A stretch of DNA of 64,000 bases from Capra hircus. Taxonomy: Eukaryota > Chordata > Mammalia > Artiodactyla > Bovidae. The translations under genes were made by a program, and so were the position numbers. The DNA is taken from NCBI RefSeq assembly GCF_001704415.2, contig NC_030820.1:45180036-45244035 (forward strand), given 5' to 3'. The notes under the pieces are model-generated. The model saw only the letters and a program-made list of their open reading frames with translations. It searched no databases and had not been told where the DNA came from. Shown here piece by piece: positions 34,321 through 45,235 of the stretch. Position 1 is the first letter of the stretch. Every line of letters starts with the position of its first letter.

Positions 34321-35359
34321 CACTCAAGACCAACCCTATCAGCCAACACCTAGGATGGTAACAGCCCCTCCCAGACACCGGAGGAAGACCAGGGTTATTG
34401 TTCCTGCTGCAAGCTGCCCCTGGACCAGATCTTGCAAGTGAGCGCAGGTCCCTACAGGTCCACAGCTTTCGTCCTGGCCTGGTCCTGCCTCTCACCCACA
34501 TCACCCCATCACATGCCCTTGAAGGTGGAGCCTGTGCCCACCCATTCAATACTGTCCCCCTGCTTTCTGGCCACTGGCCTCTGCTCAGTCAGCCCTGACC
34601 CCAGCCCACACCACAGCAGCCTTCATCTTTCACCTCCTTTGAATCTGATCCAAGACCCTGGTGGCTTCTCCCACTTCGTCTCCAGAACTGACCCTGTCCA
34701 TTGCTCTAACTCAGACTACTCTCGTGCATTCTTTAATGATCAGGTGGTCTTACATCATTGCCGAATTATTCCAGACAAATTATTGTATTTGTTTTGCCTT
34801 CAAGAAGGAGGCCATGTTACATGTTTATCTGAATTATCTTCTGCATGTAACAGAGGTTAAGCAAAAGTTTGCAAGCAGGTATTCAGAATGGACATCATTT
34901 TTCTTGCATGATTGTTTCCTACACGTCTTCCCCTTCCTCCCCAACCCCCAGGGTCCAGCATCCTATGGGTTCTCCCCCAGCTCAGCCACATACAGTTCAT
35001 TTCTGCGAGTCAAATGGTCTTGCTTTTCCAGCTTCTGAGTCAAAACTGCTTCTTTTCTAATTCCCAGTGAAACCTCCTTGTAAATCATTTAATTCCAGTT
35101 TTTCTGTAGGTAGCACCCTTTCCTTTCCCCCAGTTCCATGGGTCTTCACCATTTGCAGGCATCCACACCATGACAAGGAAAGGACACACAACATGAACCA
35201 GGTAACCTTTCCTAGTTCTGTGCGCTTGGCTCCCCCAGCCCATTTCTGAATTCTACTTGAACAAGCACTTGGGTGTTCCACTTAGGTTCTAAGACAATCC
35301 ACCCCCACTCTAACTGCTATAAAATGTTAGCGGTGTGAATCTAGTAACAATGAAATGTG
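34321..35359. other. Unassigned, G+C-richer block
   Basis: Less AT-rich than its surroundings, with overlapping frames at 34432-34860 (142 codons) and 34661-35038 (125 codons). Neither has a recognisable domain, and their overlap in different frames argues for chance. No exon can be supported. Confidence 0.4.
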
Positions 35360-35480
35360 CTATTGTGAGGAATGCTGATGGGTTTTGAGTAAGATTAAAT
35401 AAGAATATAAACCTAATGGAAAACTTTGAAGAACTTAGCATACTGTAGACACTCAGTAAATATCTCTTTTCACTCTGTAA
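35360..35480 (+). mobile_element. MIR 3'-end fragment
   Basis: agtaagattaaataagaata, gaacttagcatactgtagac and actcagtaaatatc match the MIR 3' region (a 'gcacttagcacagtgcctggcacatagtaag/ctcaataaatg' theme). Confidence 0.55.
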
Positions 35481-36349
35481 TAAGAATTATAATAATTCTG
35501 CATGCATCCTGAAAATACACACAAATATTTAGCCTATGCATTTGCCTAAGTAACAAGTGATTTAAATTCACAACTTTTACATATATAAATTATGCAAATA
35601 CTTACCATACATCTGCAGGAAACATTTTTCTGAGATTTTTCTCCAAATTAACATAAGCCAAAGCAAGTCTTATGATTGATATGTATTAATTTCAAGCTTT
35701 AATTTCCCTTCCTTTATGCAGCAGTGGACTCTTGAATCTATAAATAAAATGCTTATGATGATTTATCTTATTTTGACTTTCAAATATCGTTGAATGGCAG
35801 ATAAGGCCGAAATTCTTAATTGCGAGAGTTAAGACTCACCAAAGGCACTATCTTATTTGTCTAAAGTAACATAACTGTACAATGAAAATAAATGTCTTAA
35901 GATCTACTCAATTTAGAATTTATATGAAATAATAGGTGTTACAGGAATTTTTATGCATTAGTGAATCTGCAATTGCCTTTGGTCTTTGCCATTAATAATA
36001 ATTAGTATGACTCAGAGCACACCCCCAAAGATACTGTGGTAAAGGATAGTCTATTATATTGAATCTGCTCATTCCAGATCCTAATGTCTTCTCCAAGATG
36101 TCAAATTAGTGTTATATAATCTAGGTATTAACATATACACTATAAGATAACTACTTGCTCTTATAAGGGCATTTTCTCCATTTTCCATTTTTAGTATTTT
36201 CTAAATATCTTACAACTTAACAAAATTATTTAAGCTGCTCGATTTTTAAATTTCTCTAAAGGAATACAATGTAAAGACAGCTGAATTCTCATTTCATAGA
36301 CCCAAGAGGCCACCTATGTGGATTCTTCCTATTATATCCCATGTGCATT
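35481..36349. other. Unassigned AT-rich sequence
   Basis: No gene or named repeat recognised. Confidence 0.45.
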
Positions 36350-37412
36350 TCTTAAAACTTTACTTAGGTAAAATGAACAACTAAACTGTAAGATATGTAC
36401 AGTGTACACTGTGATGATTTGTTATGCCTACACATTGTGAAGAATTCCACTGAGTTAATGAATACATCCATCACTTCACACATCTACATTTTTTACAAAA
36501 AAATGTAATTTCTATTTCTTAGCAAATTCCAGTTCTACGTTATCAACTACAGTTCAGCATTATCAACTATAGGCAGATCTAGTCATCATGTTTTTCACTA
36601 GATCCTCAGATCATAATCAACTTATAATTGAAATTGTGTATCCTTTTACAAGTCTTTCTCTATTTGCCTCTAGCAGTCACTTTTCTACTCTCTGTTTTCT
36701 TCACTTATGCTTTTTGTTTTTAGATTTCACATATGTGATACCATGCAGTATTTATCCTTCTTTGCCTGGCTTACTTCAGTGAGCATACTGCCCTCCAGGT
36801 CCATCCTACTGTCTTAAACATCAGGACTTCCTTCTTTTCACAGCCAACTATTATTCCATTGTACATATATCCCAAAAGTTCTCTATCAGTTTATTTATTG
36901 ATGGATGCTTAGGTTGCTCCCATACCTTCACTAAGGTGAATGGTGCTGCATGAACATGGGGGTGCACATATCTCTTCAAGTTCCTTGAATATTTGGATTA
37001 TAAGTCTACAGCCAACCTATGGTTAATGATTATTTTCTTCCATTTGGAGGCTGTTTTTTCATTTTTGTTGATGGTTTCCTTGTAGGAATCCTAAGTCTTA
37101 CATTCAGGTCTTTAATCCATTTCGAGTTGATTTTTTATATGATGTAAGATAAGGGTCTAGTTTTGCCAGTACCATTTATTGAAGACATTGTTCCCCACTG
37201 AGTAATTCTGGTTCATAATGAAATAATTAACCACATATGCATGGGTTTATTTCTCAGCTCTCTGTTCTGTTCCATTGATCTCTGCATCTATTTTTAAGCC
37301 AACACCATGCTGGTTTGATTACTATAACTTGTATACAGCTTTGCATCAGGAAATGTGATGCCTCCAGCTTTGTCTTTCTTTCTCAAGATTGTTTTGGCTA
37401 TTTAGAGCTTTT

Positions 37413-37827
37413 CAGTTGGTGCTAGTGGTAAAGAACTCACCTAACAATGCAGGTAGGTCTTCCTTGGTGGCTCAGATGGTAGAGAATCTGCCTGCAATGT
37501 GGGAGACCAGAGTTTGATCCCTGGTTCAGGAAGATACCCTGGAGAAGGAACTGGCAATTGATTCCAGGACTCTTACCTGGAGAATCCCATGGACAGAGGA
37601 GCCTAGCAGGCTAAAAGAGTTGGACACAACAGAGCAACTAATACATGCACACACACACACCAATCAAGAGATGCAGATTCAGTCCCTGGGTCAGGGAGAT
37701 CCCTCGGAGAGGGCACGGCAATCCACTCTAGTATTCTTGCCTGCAGAATTCTATGGACAGAGAAGCCTGGCAGATTACAGTCCACAGGGTTGTAAAGAGT
37801 CGGACACAACTGAAGCAACTTAGCACG
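37413..37827 (+). mobile_element. Bov-tA SINE interrupted by another Bov-tA
   Basis: The outer copy consists of a 5' head piece 37413-37452 (gctagtggtaaagaactcac, ctaacaatgcagg) and the rest at about 37668-37827 (gatgcagattcagtccctgg to gagtcggacacaactgaagc). Both pieces are plus strand and complement each other, so they belong to one SINE split by the inner copy. Confidence 0.85.
37453..37667 (+). mobile_element. Inner Bov-tA SINE of a SINE-in-SINE nest
   Basis: Complete second copy: taggtcttccttggtggctc, gtttgatccctggttcagga, gattccaggactcttacctg, ending gagcaactaatacatgcac and a short (ac)n. It lacks the usual tacagtccatggggtcgca stretch (ggctaaaagagttgg instead), so it carries a ~20-base internal deletion. 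Confidence 0.87.
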
Positions 37828-38095
37828 TGGCTACTTAAAAGTTTTTAGGATTGTTTTTCTATTTCTGTAAAAAAAAAAAAAAAGCCATTTAAAATTTTGA
37901 TAAAGACTGCATAGAATCTTTAAAGTGCTTTGGGTATATGGACATTTTAACAAAATTAATTCTAATACATGAACATGATATATCTTTCCACTTATAATAT
38001 ATTCTTCAATTTCTCTCATCAACATCTTCTAGTTTTCAGTTTATAGATCCATCATCTCTTTGGTTAAATTTTCATGGGTTTCCAGAAGGTCTGAT

Positions 38096-39675
38096 CGTCA
38101 GGCACTCTGGCTTCTCACATTAACACATCTTAAGAATCTAATAGGAGATTAGCCTCCAGAAAGGCTCGAACCTCAAAAGCTGGCTCCAGTCCTCAAAAGC
38201 CTCAGTGCTCTTGGTTAGTCCATGCCCTACAAGTCCATGTTGGTAGATCACAACAACCTGGAAGAACAATGCCAGAAGAACCACTCCCCTGTCATGATGT
38301 CCTAAAGGTATTTTCCTAATCCTTTGCTTTGTAAGACTAGGGTTTTTTTGTTTTTTTGGTTTTTTTTAATCAAGAGCACTAGACAGAAGGTCCTTGTGTC
38401 TCGCCTGGGTACCCAGATATTGAGGATGTTGGGTTGGGTGACTTAACTCCTCTGGACCTCACGTTACTCCATCTTTTCTAATAAGGACTTTGATGAAGTA
38501 ACATCCCTGGCCTGTTAATCTATGGGAAAGATGTGAATGGAAGTAAAAGAACTCAGGGTGTCTCTTCTCTGATACTAATTTCAAATGATATTTGACACCT
38601 GTGGAGTCAACCTCTGTCTTCTTCAACTGCTTTCATTCATAGAGTCCAATTCTCTAGACTCCTATTAGATTCGTAAGATGTTGGGCAATATCGGATAAGG
38701 AACAGACAGGAGAAAGTTATGCTGCACACAGACTTGACTATTTCTCTGCACAAGATAACATCTTCTAATAATGCTCACCCTCTTCAAAATCCCTGCCGCA
38801 CCTACAACTCACTTGTCACAGAACGATTTTTAAGAAAAATAAAGTTTCTGAACCACTGCTCTGATGGGACCTCTTCCAGCTGCTCTTAGGCATGGCAGCC
38901 CTCTTACAAAAGCCATGAAGTCTGAAGCTGGCCTTACCAGCACTTGGAGAACTAGCAAGATGGATGGCATTTACTTAAACATTTGCTGTGGTACAAAAGG
39001 GGACTTCTGTGTAATAATGAGAGCATCAGGTAACAGTGGAAATGGTTAACTGACGAAAACAGCAAGGGAAGCACGTAGCTATACGACATAATTCTATTAT
39101 TTAAGCATTTCAGATCCTGTTTGAAGCCTAAATAAATAATACAATTAACTCCAGGACTTCTATCATTAAGAATTTAACTTGCACTCACTAGCTTTTCTAA
39201 TGCTAAAACTCATCTATGGAAAGAAAAATTGTAATAACAGAGTTTACTCTCGAGCAATTAAAAGTATCAATTCTGAAGTGCTATTCAACTAGAAAAGTTC
39301 TAGGGATAGTTATTGGTTTCTCAGTCAATAGTGACCTCAAACTGGACGACACTAACATATTAGCCAAAGTGCATTTATTACAGCTTTTTACCAACCCATG
39401 CGACTCTGATTTAAAGTCATGCATTCTAATGTGTTTTGACAAGTAAATTGCTTGCCTTTTTTCCATGATAGCCAACCACATAAATAATGCATGCATGGTA
39501 ATAGCTAGAGCAATAATGTAAAAGTCAAGCATGAAGCACAGGCAGCATGTTAATGACAAAGGTGCTTCAACCTCTGAAGAAGCAAGCCACAACCCAGAGA
39601 AGGCCGATGCACCTGAAGCCGTGTAGCTTTTCCCCAAAAATATAAGCTCACTGACTCACTTCTTTCTCCCTTCTC
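38096..39675. other. Unassigned sequence
   Basis: No named repeat or gene. Two overlapping antiparallel frames lie at 39216-39446 (76 codons) and 39281-39637 (118 codons); neither resembles a protein I know. 38341-38368 is T-rich. Confidence 0.4.
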
Positions 39676-39945
39676 TACTGCTAAGTCACTTCAGTCATGT
39701 CCGACTCTGTGCAACCCCATAGACAGAAGCCCACCAGGCTCTGCCGTCCCTGAGATTCTCTAGGCAAGAACACTGGAGTGGGTTGCCATTTCCTTCTCCA
39801 ATGCATGAAAGTGAAAAGTGAAAGGGAAGTCGCTCAGTTGTGTCCAACTCCTAGCGACCCCATGGACTGCAGCCTACCAGGCTCCTCCATCCATGGGATT
39901 TTCCAGGCGAGAGTACTGGAGTGGGGTGCCATTGCCTTCTCCTCT
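39676..39945 (-). mobile_element. BOV-A2 dimeric SINE
   Basis: Minus-strand dimer from ctactgctaagtcacttcag (short ctg end) through the gaaagtgaaaagtgaaaggg linker to gtgccattgccttctcc. The flanks are both pyrimidine-rich (ttctttctcccttctct on the left, ttctcctctccctcctct on the right), so a duplication may exist but cannot be set exactly. The frame 39778-39990 is a shadow. Confidence 0.92.
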
Positions 39946-40639
39946 CCCTCCTCTAACTCTCCTCTAAAAAAGGGGATACTTTTTTCCTAGGAAGAATTAA
40001 GATTCATGGTATAATCATTCAGATTTTCACAAAACACTTAATTTTGCTTGAAGTTAATTTCTGAATATAACATAGAACAACATCCTACAAATAATAAGTA
40101 AGTTTATAGGACAGGAGAAATAATTTTATCCTAAACTGAGTTATTTTCCCAGCAAATCTACTAGAGTCAAGTCTTCTAAATGCCAAACCATAATATGATA
40201 TGAAAATGAAAATTGTCAAATCATCCTCCTGTATCTCCTGTTGGGTAGATTACGATGCACGTATCTTACTTGTCTTTAGTTCAACACTCTGAATTTAATT
40301 TACAACACAAGAATTATGCACATACTCATGCTCAGCACTATCATTTATCACCATCAGTAGCACCATCACGGTTATCAGCACCATCACTGCAAAATTAGAA
40401 AATATTCGTTAAGAAAGGAAAAGGGTTAGAGAAAGACTAAATGAAGGCAAAATAAAATAATTTTTCATATTACTGTGTTCTAAACAATATAAACGATGTA
40501 TTCGATTATTACAAAATATGGATAAGTGAAGTAAAGGACAGTGATGGTAGAAGGGATATTCCCTTCTAGCAAGGACTATTCCTTCATTATAAGGTATTCA
40601 CCACTCATGAAGAAATACATTGTTATTTGAAAGCAGACT
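39946..40639. other. Unassigned AT-rich sequence
   Basis: No gene or named repeat recognised. Contains a small run of repeated atcac/catcac units near 40340-40390. Confidence 0.4.
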
Positions 40640-41019
40640 TGGATTAGTTGAAATGCATAGGTAAATTCTAGTGCAATCATTAATAAAAATAAAAATAGAA
40701 ATATCACTGCTGTAAATAAGGAAATGGAATCATATAAAATGCTCAATTGAAGTCATAGAAGACAGAGAATAAGTGAAAGACAATAAAAGAAAGAACAAAG
40801 GCAGCAAACAAAAACTAACAAAATGGTAGATATTGCCTCAACTATGTAAATAATTATTTTAAACATCAATGGTCTAAACACACTAATTAAAATACAGAGC
40901 CTGTTGGAGGGTATCAAAAATGTAGCTTACAAGAAATTACTTTAAATAGATGTATATAGATTAAAACTTAACTGGATGAAGAAAAACACACCAAGATAAC
41001 ACCAATCTAAAGACACATA

Positions 41020-41070
41020 ATATTGTAAAACAATCATCCTTCAATTAAAAATAAATTTTAAAAAATAAAG
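41020..41070 (+). mobile_element. Short L1 3'-tail insertion in older L1
   Basis: The text ataatattgtaaaacaatca, tccttcaattaaaaataaat resembles the extreme 3' end of ruminant L1s and interrupts the older L1's order. Only ~50 bases, so tentative. Confidence 0.45.
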
Positions 41071-42389
41071 GTATATAATTTGCAACAGAGCAGATGTCAA
41101 AGTTAACAAAAAAAAAAAAAAAGAAGAAGAAGACAGGCATTACATGATAAAGGAGTCAATTATCCAAGAAGACATACCAATCTTTAACATGTAAAAATGT
41201 GTCTAAAATCGAGAATTAAAACACAGGCAAAAACTAATAGAACTGCAAGGCTAAATAAATGTACCCATTATCATAGCTGGAGATTTTTAACACCCCACTA
41301 TCAGTAATGGAAATATAAATTCAGAGGTCAGAAGGTTAATAAGGAAATAGTTAAGCTGAACAGTATAATCAATGAACTAGATATAATTAATATCTATAGA
41401 TTACTTCATCTAATGACAGCAGAGTGTACATTTTTCTCAAGCTCATATTTAACTTTTACTAAGATAGATCACATTTTGGTCCAAAAAACACCTTTCATCA
41501 AGTTAAAAATAATAACACATTGTATGATAGGGTGTGTACTTTCAGATATCAATGGATTAAATAGGAAATTAACTACAGAATGTAGTTAAAAGCCCCAATG
41601 CTTGTAGATTAAACAATATACTTCTAAATAGCACATGGATAAAAGAATAAATCTCAAGAGAAGCTTCAATTAAATGAAATATTTTGAACTAAATGAAAAT
41701 TAAGATATAACCTATGAAAATATGTGGGATGCAGGAAAAGCAGTGCTTAGAGGAAAATTAATAGCACTGACTGCATAATTAGTAAAGAAAAAATCTATAA
41801 TCAATCATTAAAATTTTACCTTAGGAAACTGAAAATGGAAAAGTAACTTAAAACCAAAATAAACAGAAAAAGGAAATTTAAAAATTGGAGCATGAATCAA
41901 TAAAACTGAAAACAGGAAATCAATTGAGAAAATTAATAAAGTCAAAAGCTAGCTCTTTGAGAAGTATAATAAAACTGATAAACCTCTAGCCAGCTGACTA
42001 ATATCAAAAGAGAAATAACACAACTAATCTCTGAAATCAAAGAGAATACAACACTACTCACCCTGTGGATATTAAAGTAGTCATAAAGGAAAATTATAAA
42101 TAACTCTTTCCCCACAAATTTGACAACCTAGATAGAATGAATCAATTTCTTGAAAGACATAATCTTCTACAATTCACACAAGAACAAAAACAGTCTGAAT
42201 AAGTCAATACATACTAAAGAAAATGAATTATTAATATCATTCTGAAATAGAAAGTTCCACTCCCAGATGTGTTCACTGGTGAATTTTTCCAAGGACTTAA
42301 GGAAGAAATCATACAAATTCTCTACAGTATGTTTCAGAAGATAGAAATAGAGGATATATATATATTATATATATAATAAAAATAATTAT

Positions 42390-42583
42390 TTAAGTCACTT
42401 TAGTGATGTCCAACTTTTTTCCACCTTATGGACTGTAATCCACCAGGCTCCATTGTCCATGGGATTCTCCAGGCAATAATAATGGAGTGGGTTGCCATGC
42501 CTTCCTCCAGGGAATCTTCCCACTCTAGAGATGGAACCCACCTCTCTTATGTCTCCTGCATTGGCAGGCAGGTTCTTTACCAG
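42390..42583 (-). mobile_element. Bov-tA SINE inside L1
   Basis: Minus-strand copy: aagtcactttagtgatgtcc, caccaggctccattgtccat, gaataatggagtgg-type text, ggcaggcaggttctttacca. L1 resumes with agaattacctaatatcaagc. An (at)n run at 42354-42376 abuts its left side. Confidence 0.88.
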
Positions 42584-43683
42584 AATTACCTAATATCAAG
42601 CAAGACAAAGACATTACATAATAGGAAAATTATAAATTAATACCTCTTATAAACACAGATGCAAACAACTTTAACACATATGAGCAGATCAATTTAAAAA
42701 TGTCCAGCTGAAATTTATCCCAGGAATGCAAGGCTGGTTCAACATTTATAAATCAATTAATTAGTGTAATAAGGAATTATAGCAGTGGTTCAGGATACAA
42801 GGTTAATGCACAAAAGTCAATTGCTTCCTTACATACCAGCAAACAGTTGGAATAAGACATTAAAACCACAGTACCATTTGCATTAGCATCAAAAGAATGA
42901 AATATTTAGGTATAGTTAACAAAATGCATATAAAAGCTATATGAGGAAAACTAAAAAGCTCTGATTAAAAAAACAAAAGAAGAACTAAGTAAATCAAGAG
43001 ATATTCTGCATTCATAAATAAGAAAATTCAGTTTCACTCAATTTGATTTAATGCAATTGAAATTCTAGAAAGTTACTTTGTGGATATTAACATTGATTCT
43101 AAAGTTTACATGGCAAGGCAAAAGACCCAGAATACCCAACACAATATTGCAGAAGATAACAGTTGGAAGACTCACACTACCCAGCTTCAAGACTTACTTT
43201 CACGATGCTGTAATCACGACAGTATGATACTGGCAAAAAGAATAGACAAATAGGTCAGTGGAACAGAATATAAAGCCAAGAAATAAACCCACACAAATAT
43301 AGTCAGCTGGTCTTTCACGAAAGAGCAGACAATCCAATGAAACAAAGACAGTCTTTTTAACAAATGATGCTGGGACAACTAACAGCTGAATTAGGATGCC
43401 CAAAATTTGGAACACTGACATCACCAAATGCTGGCAAGGTTGTGGAGCGAAGAAAAATCCCAGTAATTGGCTGGTGATACAAAATGGTGCAGACGCTTTG
43501 GAAGACAGTTTGTTGATTTCTTATGAACTAAACATAATCTTACCACATGATCCAGCAATGTGCTCCTTGGTATTTACCCAAAGAGTTTAAAACATGTCCA
43601 CACAAAACCCTCCCATGGATGTTTATATTTATAGCAGCTTTATTCATAATTGTCAAATGTGGAAGAGACCAAAATGCCCTTCA

Positions 43684-43773
43684 GTTGTTATTATTTAGTC
43701 ACTAAGTCATGTTTGACCCTTTTGAGAACCCGTGGACTGTAGCCCACCAGGCTCCTCTGTACATGATTCTATA
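43684..43773 (-). mobile_element. BovB/Bov-tA 3'-end stub inside L1
   Basis: Minus-strand text gttgttattatttagtcact, aagtcatgtttgaccctttt, cgtggactgtagcccaccag, gctcctctgtacatgattct. Too short to separate BovB from Bov-tA origin. It splits the L1 between aaaatgcccttca and its continuation after 43774. Confidence 0.75.
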
Positions 43774-44140
43774 AATAAACTGCACTACATCCAAAAGATG
43801 AAATATGATTTAGTGCTAAAATAAAAGAGCCATCAAGTCATAATAAGACATGGAAGAATCTTAAATGCGTATCTGAAGGCTGCATACTGTTTCATTCCAC
43901 CTCTATGACATCTGGAAAAGGCACAACTACAGAGGCTGTAGAAAGATCAGTGGTTGCCAAGAGACAAACAGGTGAAGCACAGGATTTTCAGGGCAATGAA
44001 TCCACACTGTATGATGTGTGTCATTATACATGTGTCCAAACCCACAGAACGTACACCGCCAAGAGTGGACTCTTACATAAAGTACGGACTCTGAGTGATG
44101 ATGCAGCAATGCAGTTTCCTCAACTGTAGCAGAACCGCAC

Positions 44141-44166
44141 TCAGGCGCGTGGCGCCTGATCACGTG
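44141..44166. other. Perfect 8-bp hairpin next to a CACGTG site
   Basis: tcaggcgc (44141-44148), loop gtg, gcgcctga (44152-44159), followed by tcacgtg with a palindromic CACGTG E-box (44161-44166). Lies in old L1 3' UTR. It is CpG-containing in a CpG-poor region. May be coincidence. Confidence 0.6.
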
Positions 44167-44255
44167 TGGGAAGGGGTATGTGAGCACCATTTGTGCTTTG
44201 TGCTCAAATTTTCTGTGAACCTAAAACTTTGCTAAAACATAAACTCTATAAAAAA

Positions 44256-44700
44256 GTAAAGGTAACATAGAAAGCTTCAGGAGACCTATTTTTTTTTAAG
44301 CAATGAACAAAACACATGTAACAAACTTAGAATACACTGTTCTGTTAGAAAAGCAATACATTTGATAACAGCTGTGTTTTTCAGAATCTAAAATGCACTT
44401 CTGATGAGTAACTTTGAATTTTGTCCTTTTTCTAGCTTTGGTTATTATGGTTTATAAAATCTAGCTTATAAGACTGTACTTTCCATCATTTGCACAGCAT
44501 GCTTTGCTATGTTATGTAATGATACTGCACTTAAATCTGTCTAAAATCTGCTGTCTTAATAACAAAAACACATTAAGCAAATGGACTAAAATGGAATTGC
44601 TGTTGCAGATGCTCGTTTCCACAGCCTTTTGTTTTATATTTTTCGTAGAGAACAGGCGGTCAGTGCTCGTCTGATCAGCTTTATCAACTAGTGATTATGA
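44256..44700. other. Unassigned, moderate-complexity spacer
   Basis: Between two L1 traces. No repeat or gene recognised; possibly unique DNA. Confidence 0.4.
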
Positions 44701-44704
44701 AAAA

Positions 44705-44850
44705 GTACTGAGGCCAGGGTGGGTGGGCAAAATGAGGGAAGGAAGGCAAAAGGTACAAATTTCCATTTATTAAATAAGTCAGTCATGGGAATATAATGTA
44801 TATAACTATATATACCATAAAGAATGTTAAAATATATTATATATTTTATG
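44705..44850 (+). mobile_element. L1 3'-UTR fragment
   Basis: ggccagggtgggtgggcaaa, atgagggaaggaaggcaaaa, ggtacaaatttccatttatt and gtcatgggaatataatgtat follow the plus-strand 3' UTR of L1M. It then fades into a very AT-rich tract (44800-44930). Confidence 0.65.
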
Positions 44851-45235
44851 TATTATATACATCATATAGTTATAACATTAATATGCTATAATACATTGAT
44901 ATTAACAATAATTATATACTTATATGTTTATGTATTCAGTGCTGAAGAAGGTATAACTCTCTAAAATAATATGACCTCCATGTTTATTATACAGAAATAA
45001 CAACTGAAGCAACAGCAGGTATATTTAGAGTATGAGGTATTTCTACAGCGTAGTTTTGAGAGTTACAAGTTTTAAAATTTCAACACCAGAAAATAATTTT
45101 CTTCAAAATATATAATCAATCAAAGTAAGAATTATTCATCTAATTATTAGGCTTATCAGTGTTTGTACATCATCAATTCAAAAAATTCTGTTATAAGGCA
45201 TGATACAAACATCATATAAAGTTTCTGAGAGATTG

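Larger units (their letters stand above)
36350..38095 (-). mobile_element. Old L1, minus strand, split by a SINE nest
   Basis: 36350-36640 is L1M 3' UTR (gtgtacactgtgatgatttg, atacatccatcacttcacac). 36730-37395 continues into ORF2 in minus orientation (ggcttacttcagtgagcata, actattattccattgtacat, gatggatgcttaggttgctc, ccatttattgaagacattgt, atgcatgggtttatttctca). After the SINE insertion it resumes at 37846 (ttctatttctgt, attttgataaagactgcata, aacatgatatatctttccac). tggctatttagagctttt (37395-37412) and tggctacttaaaagtttt (37828-37845) look like a diverged target-site duplication for the SINE. No open ORF2. Confidence 0.8.
40861..43620 (+). pseudogene. L1 ORF2 pseudogene, RT core deleted
   Basis: Collinear ORF2 traces: endonuclease (IIAGDF-like text near 41273, then equivalents of the YTFFSS...KIDHIL segment), the pre-RT region, and FIPGMQGWFN near 42720. 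At about 42785 the sequence jumps from the text after NxRNYSS to the post-RT region (equivalent of GYKVNAQKSIASLHTS), so the catalytic core with the FADD box is gone. A second jump near 43393 joins a tail region to the MLARLWS-like Cys-rich end. Stops occur throughout. Confidence 0.72.
40640..44255 (+). mobile_element. Long old L1, with internal deletions and nested insertions
   Basis: The most extended L1 of the window. It starts upstream of ORF2 (about 40640), passes the endonuclease region (aacatcaatggtctaaacac at 40864; catagctggagatttttaac near 41273), continues through ORF2 (ggaatgcaaggctggttcaa at 42723) to the ORF2 end (ccacatgatccagcaatgtg) and 3' UTR, ending near 44255 (aacctaaaactttgctaaaa). 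Nested inside are a short L1 tail (about 41020-41070), a Bov-tA (42390-42583) and a BovB-type end (43684-43773). Two internal losses are evident, near 42785 and near 43393. Confidence 0.8.

Noticed and set aside
34432..35038. Overlapping 142- and 125-codon ORFs
   Set aside because: They overlap in different frames, resemble no protein, and lie in a G+C-richer patch where long chance ORFs are expected.
39216..39637. Antiparallel ORFs of 76 and 118 codons as a possible gene
   Set aside because: No recognisable similarity, and each explains the other as a shadow.
44800..44930. AT-rich tract as a replication origin or matrix attachment site
   Set aside because: Only base composition supports it; similar tracts occur across the window.
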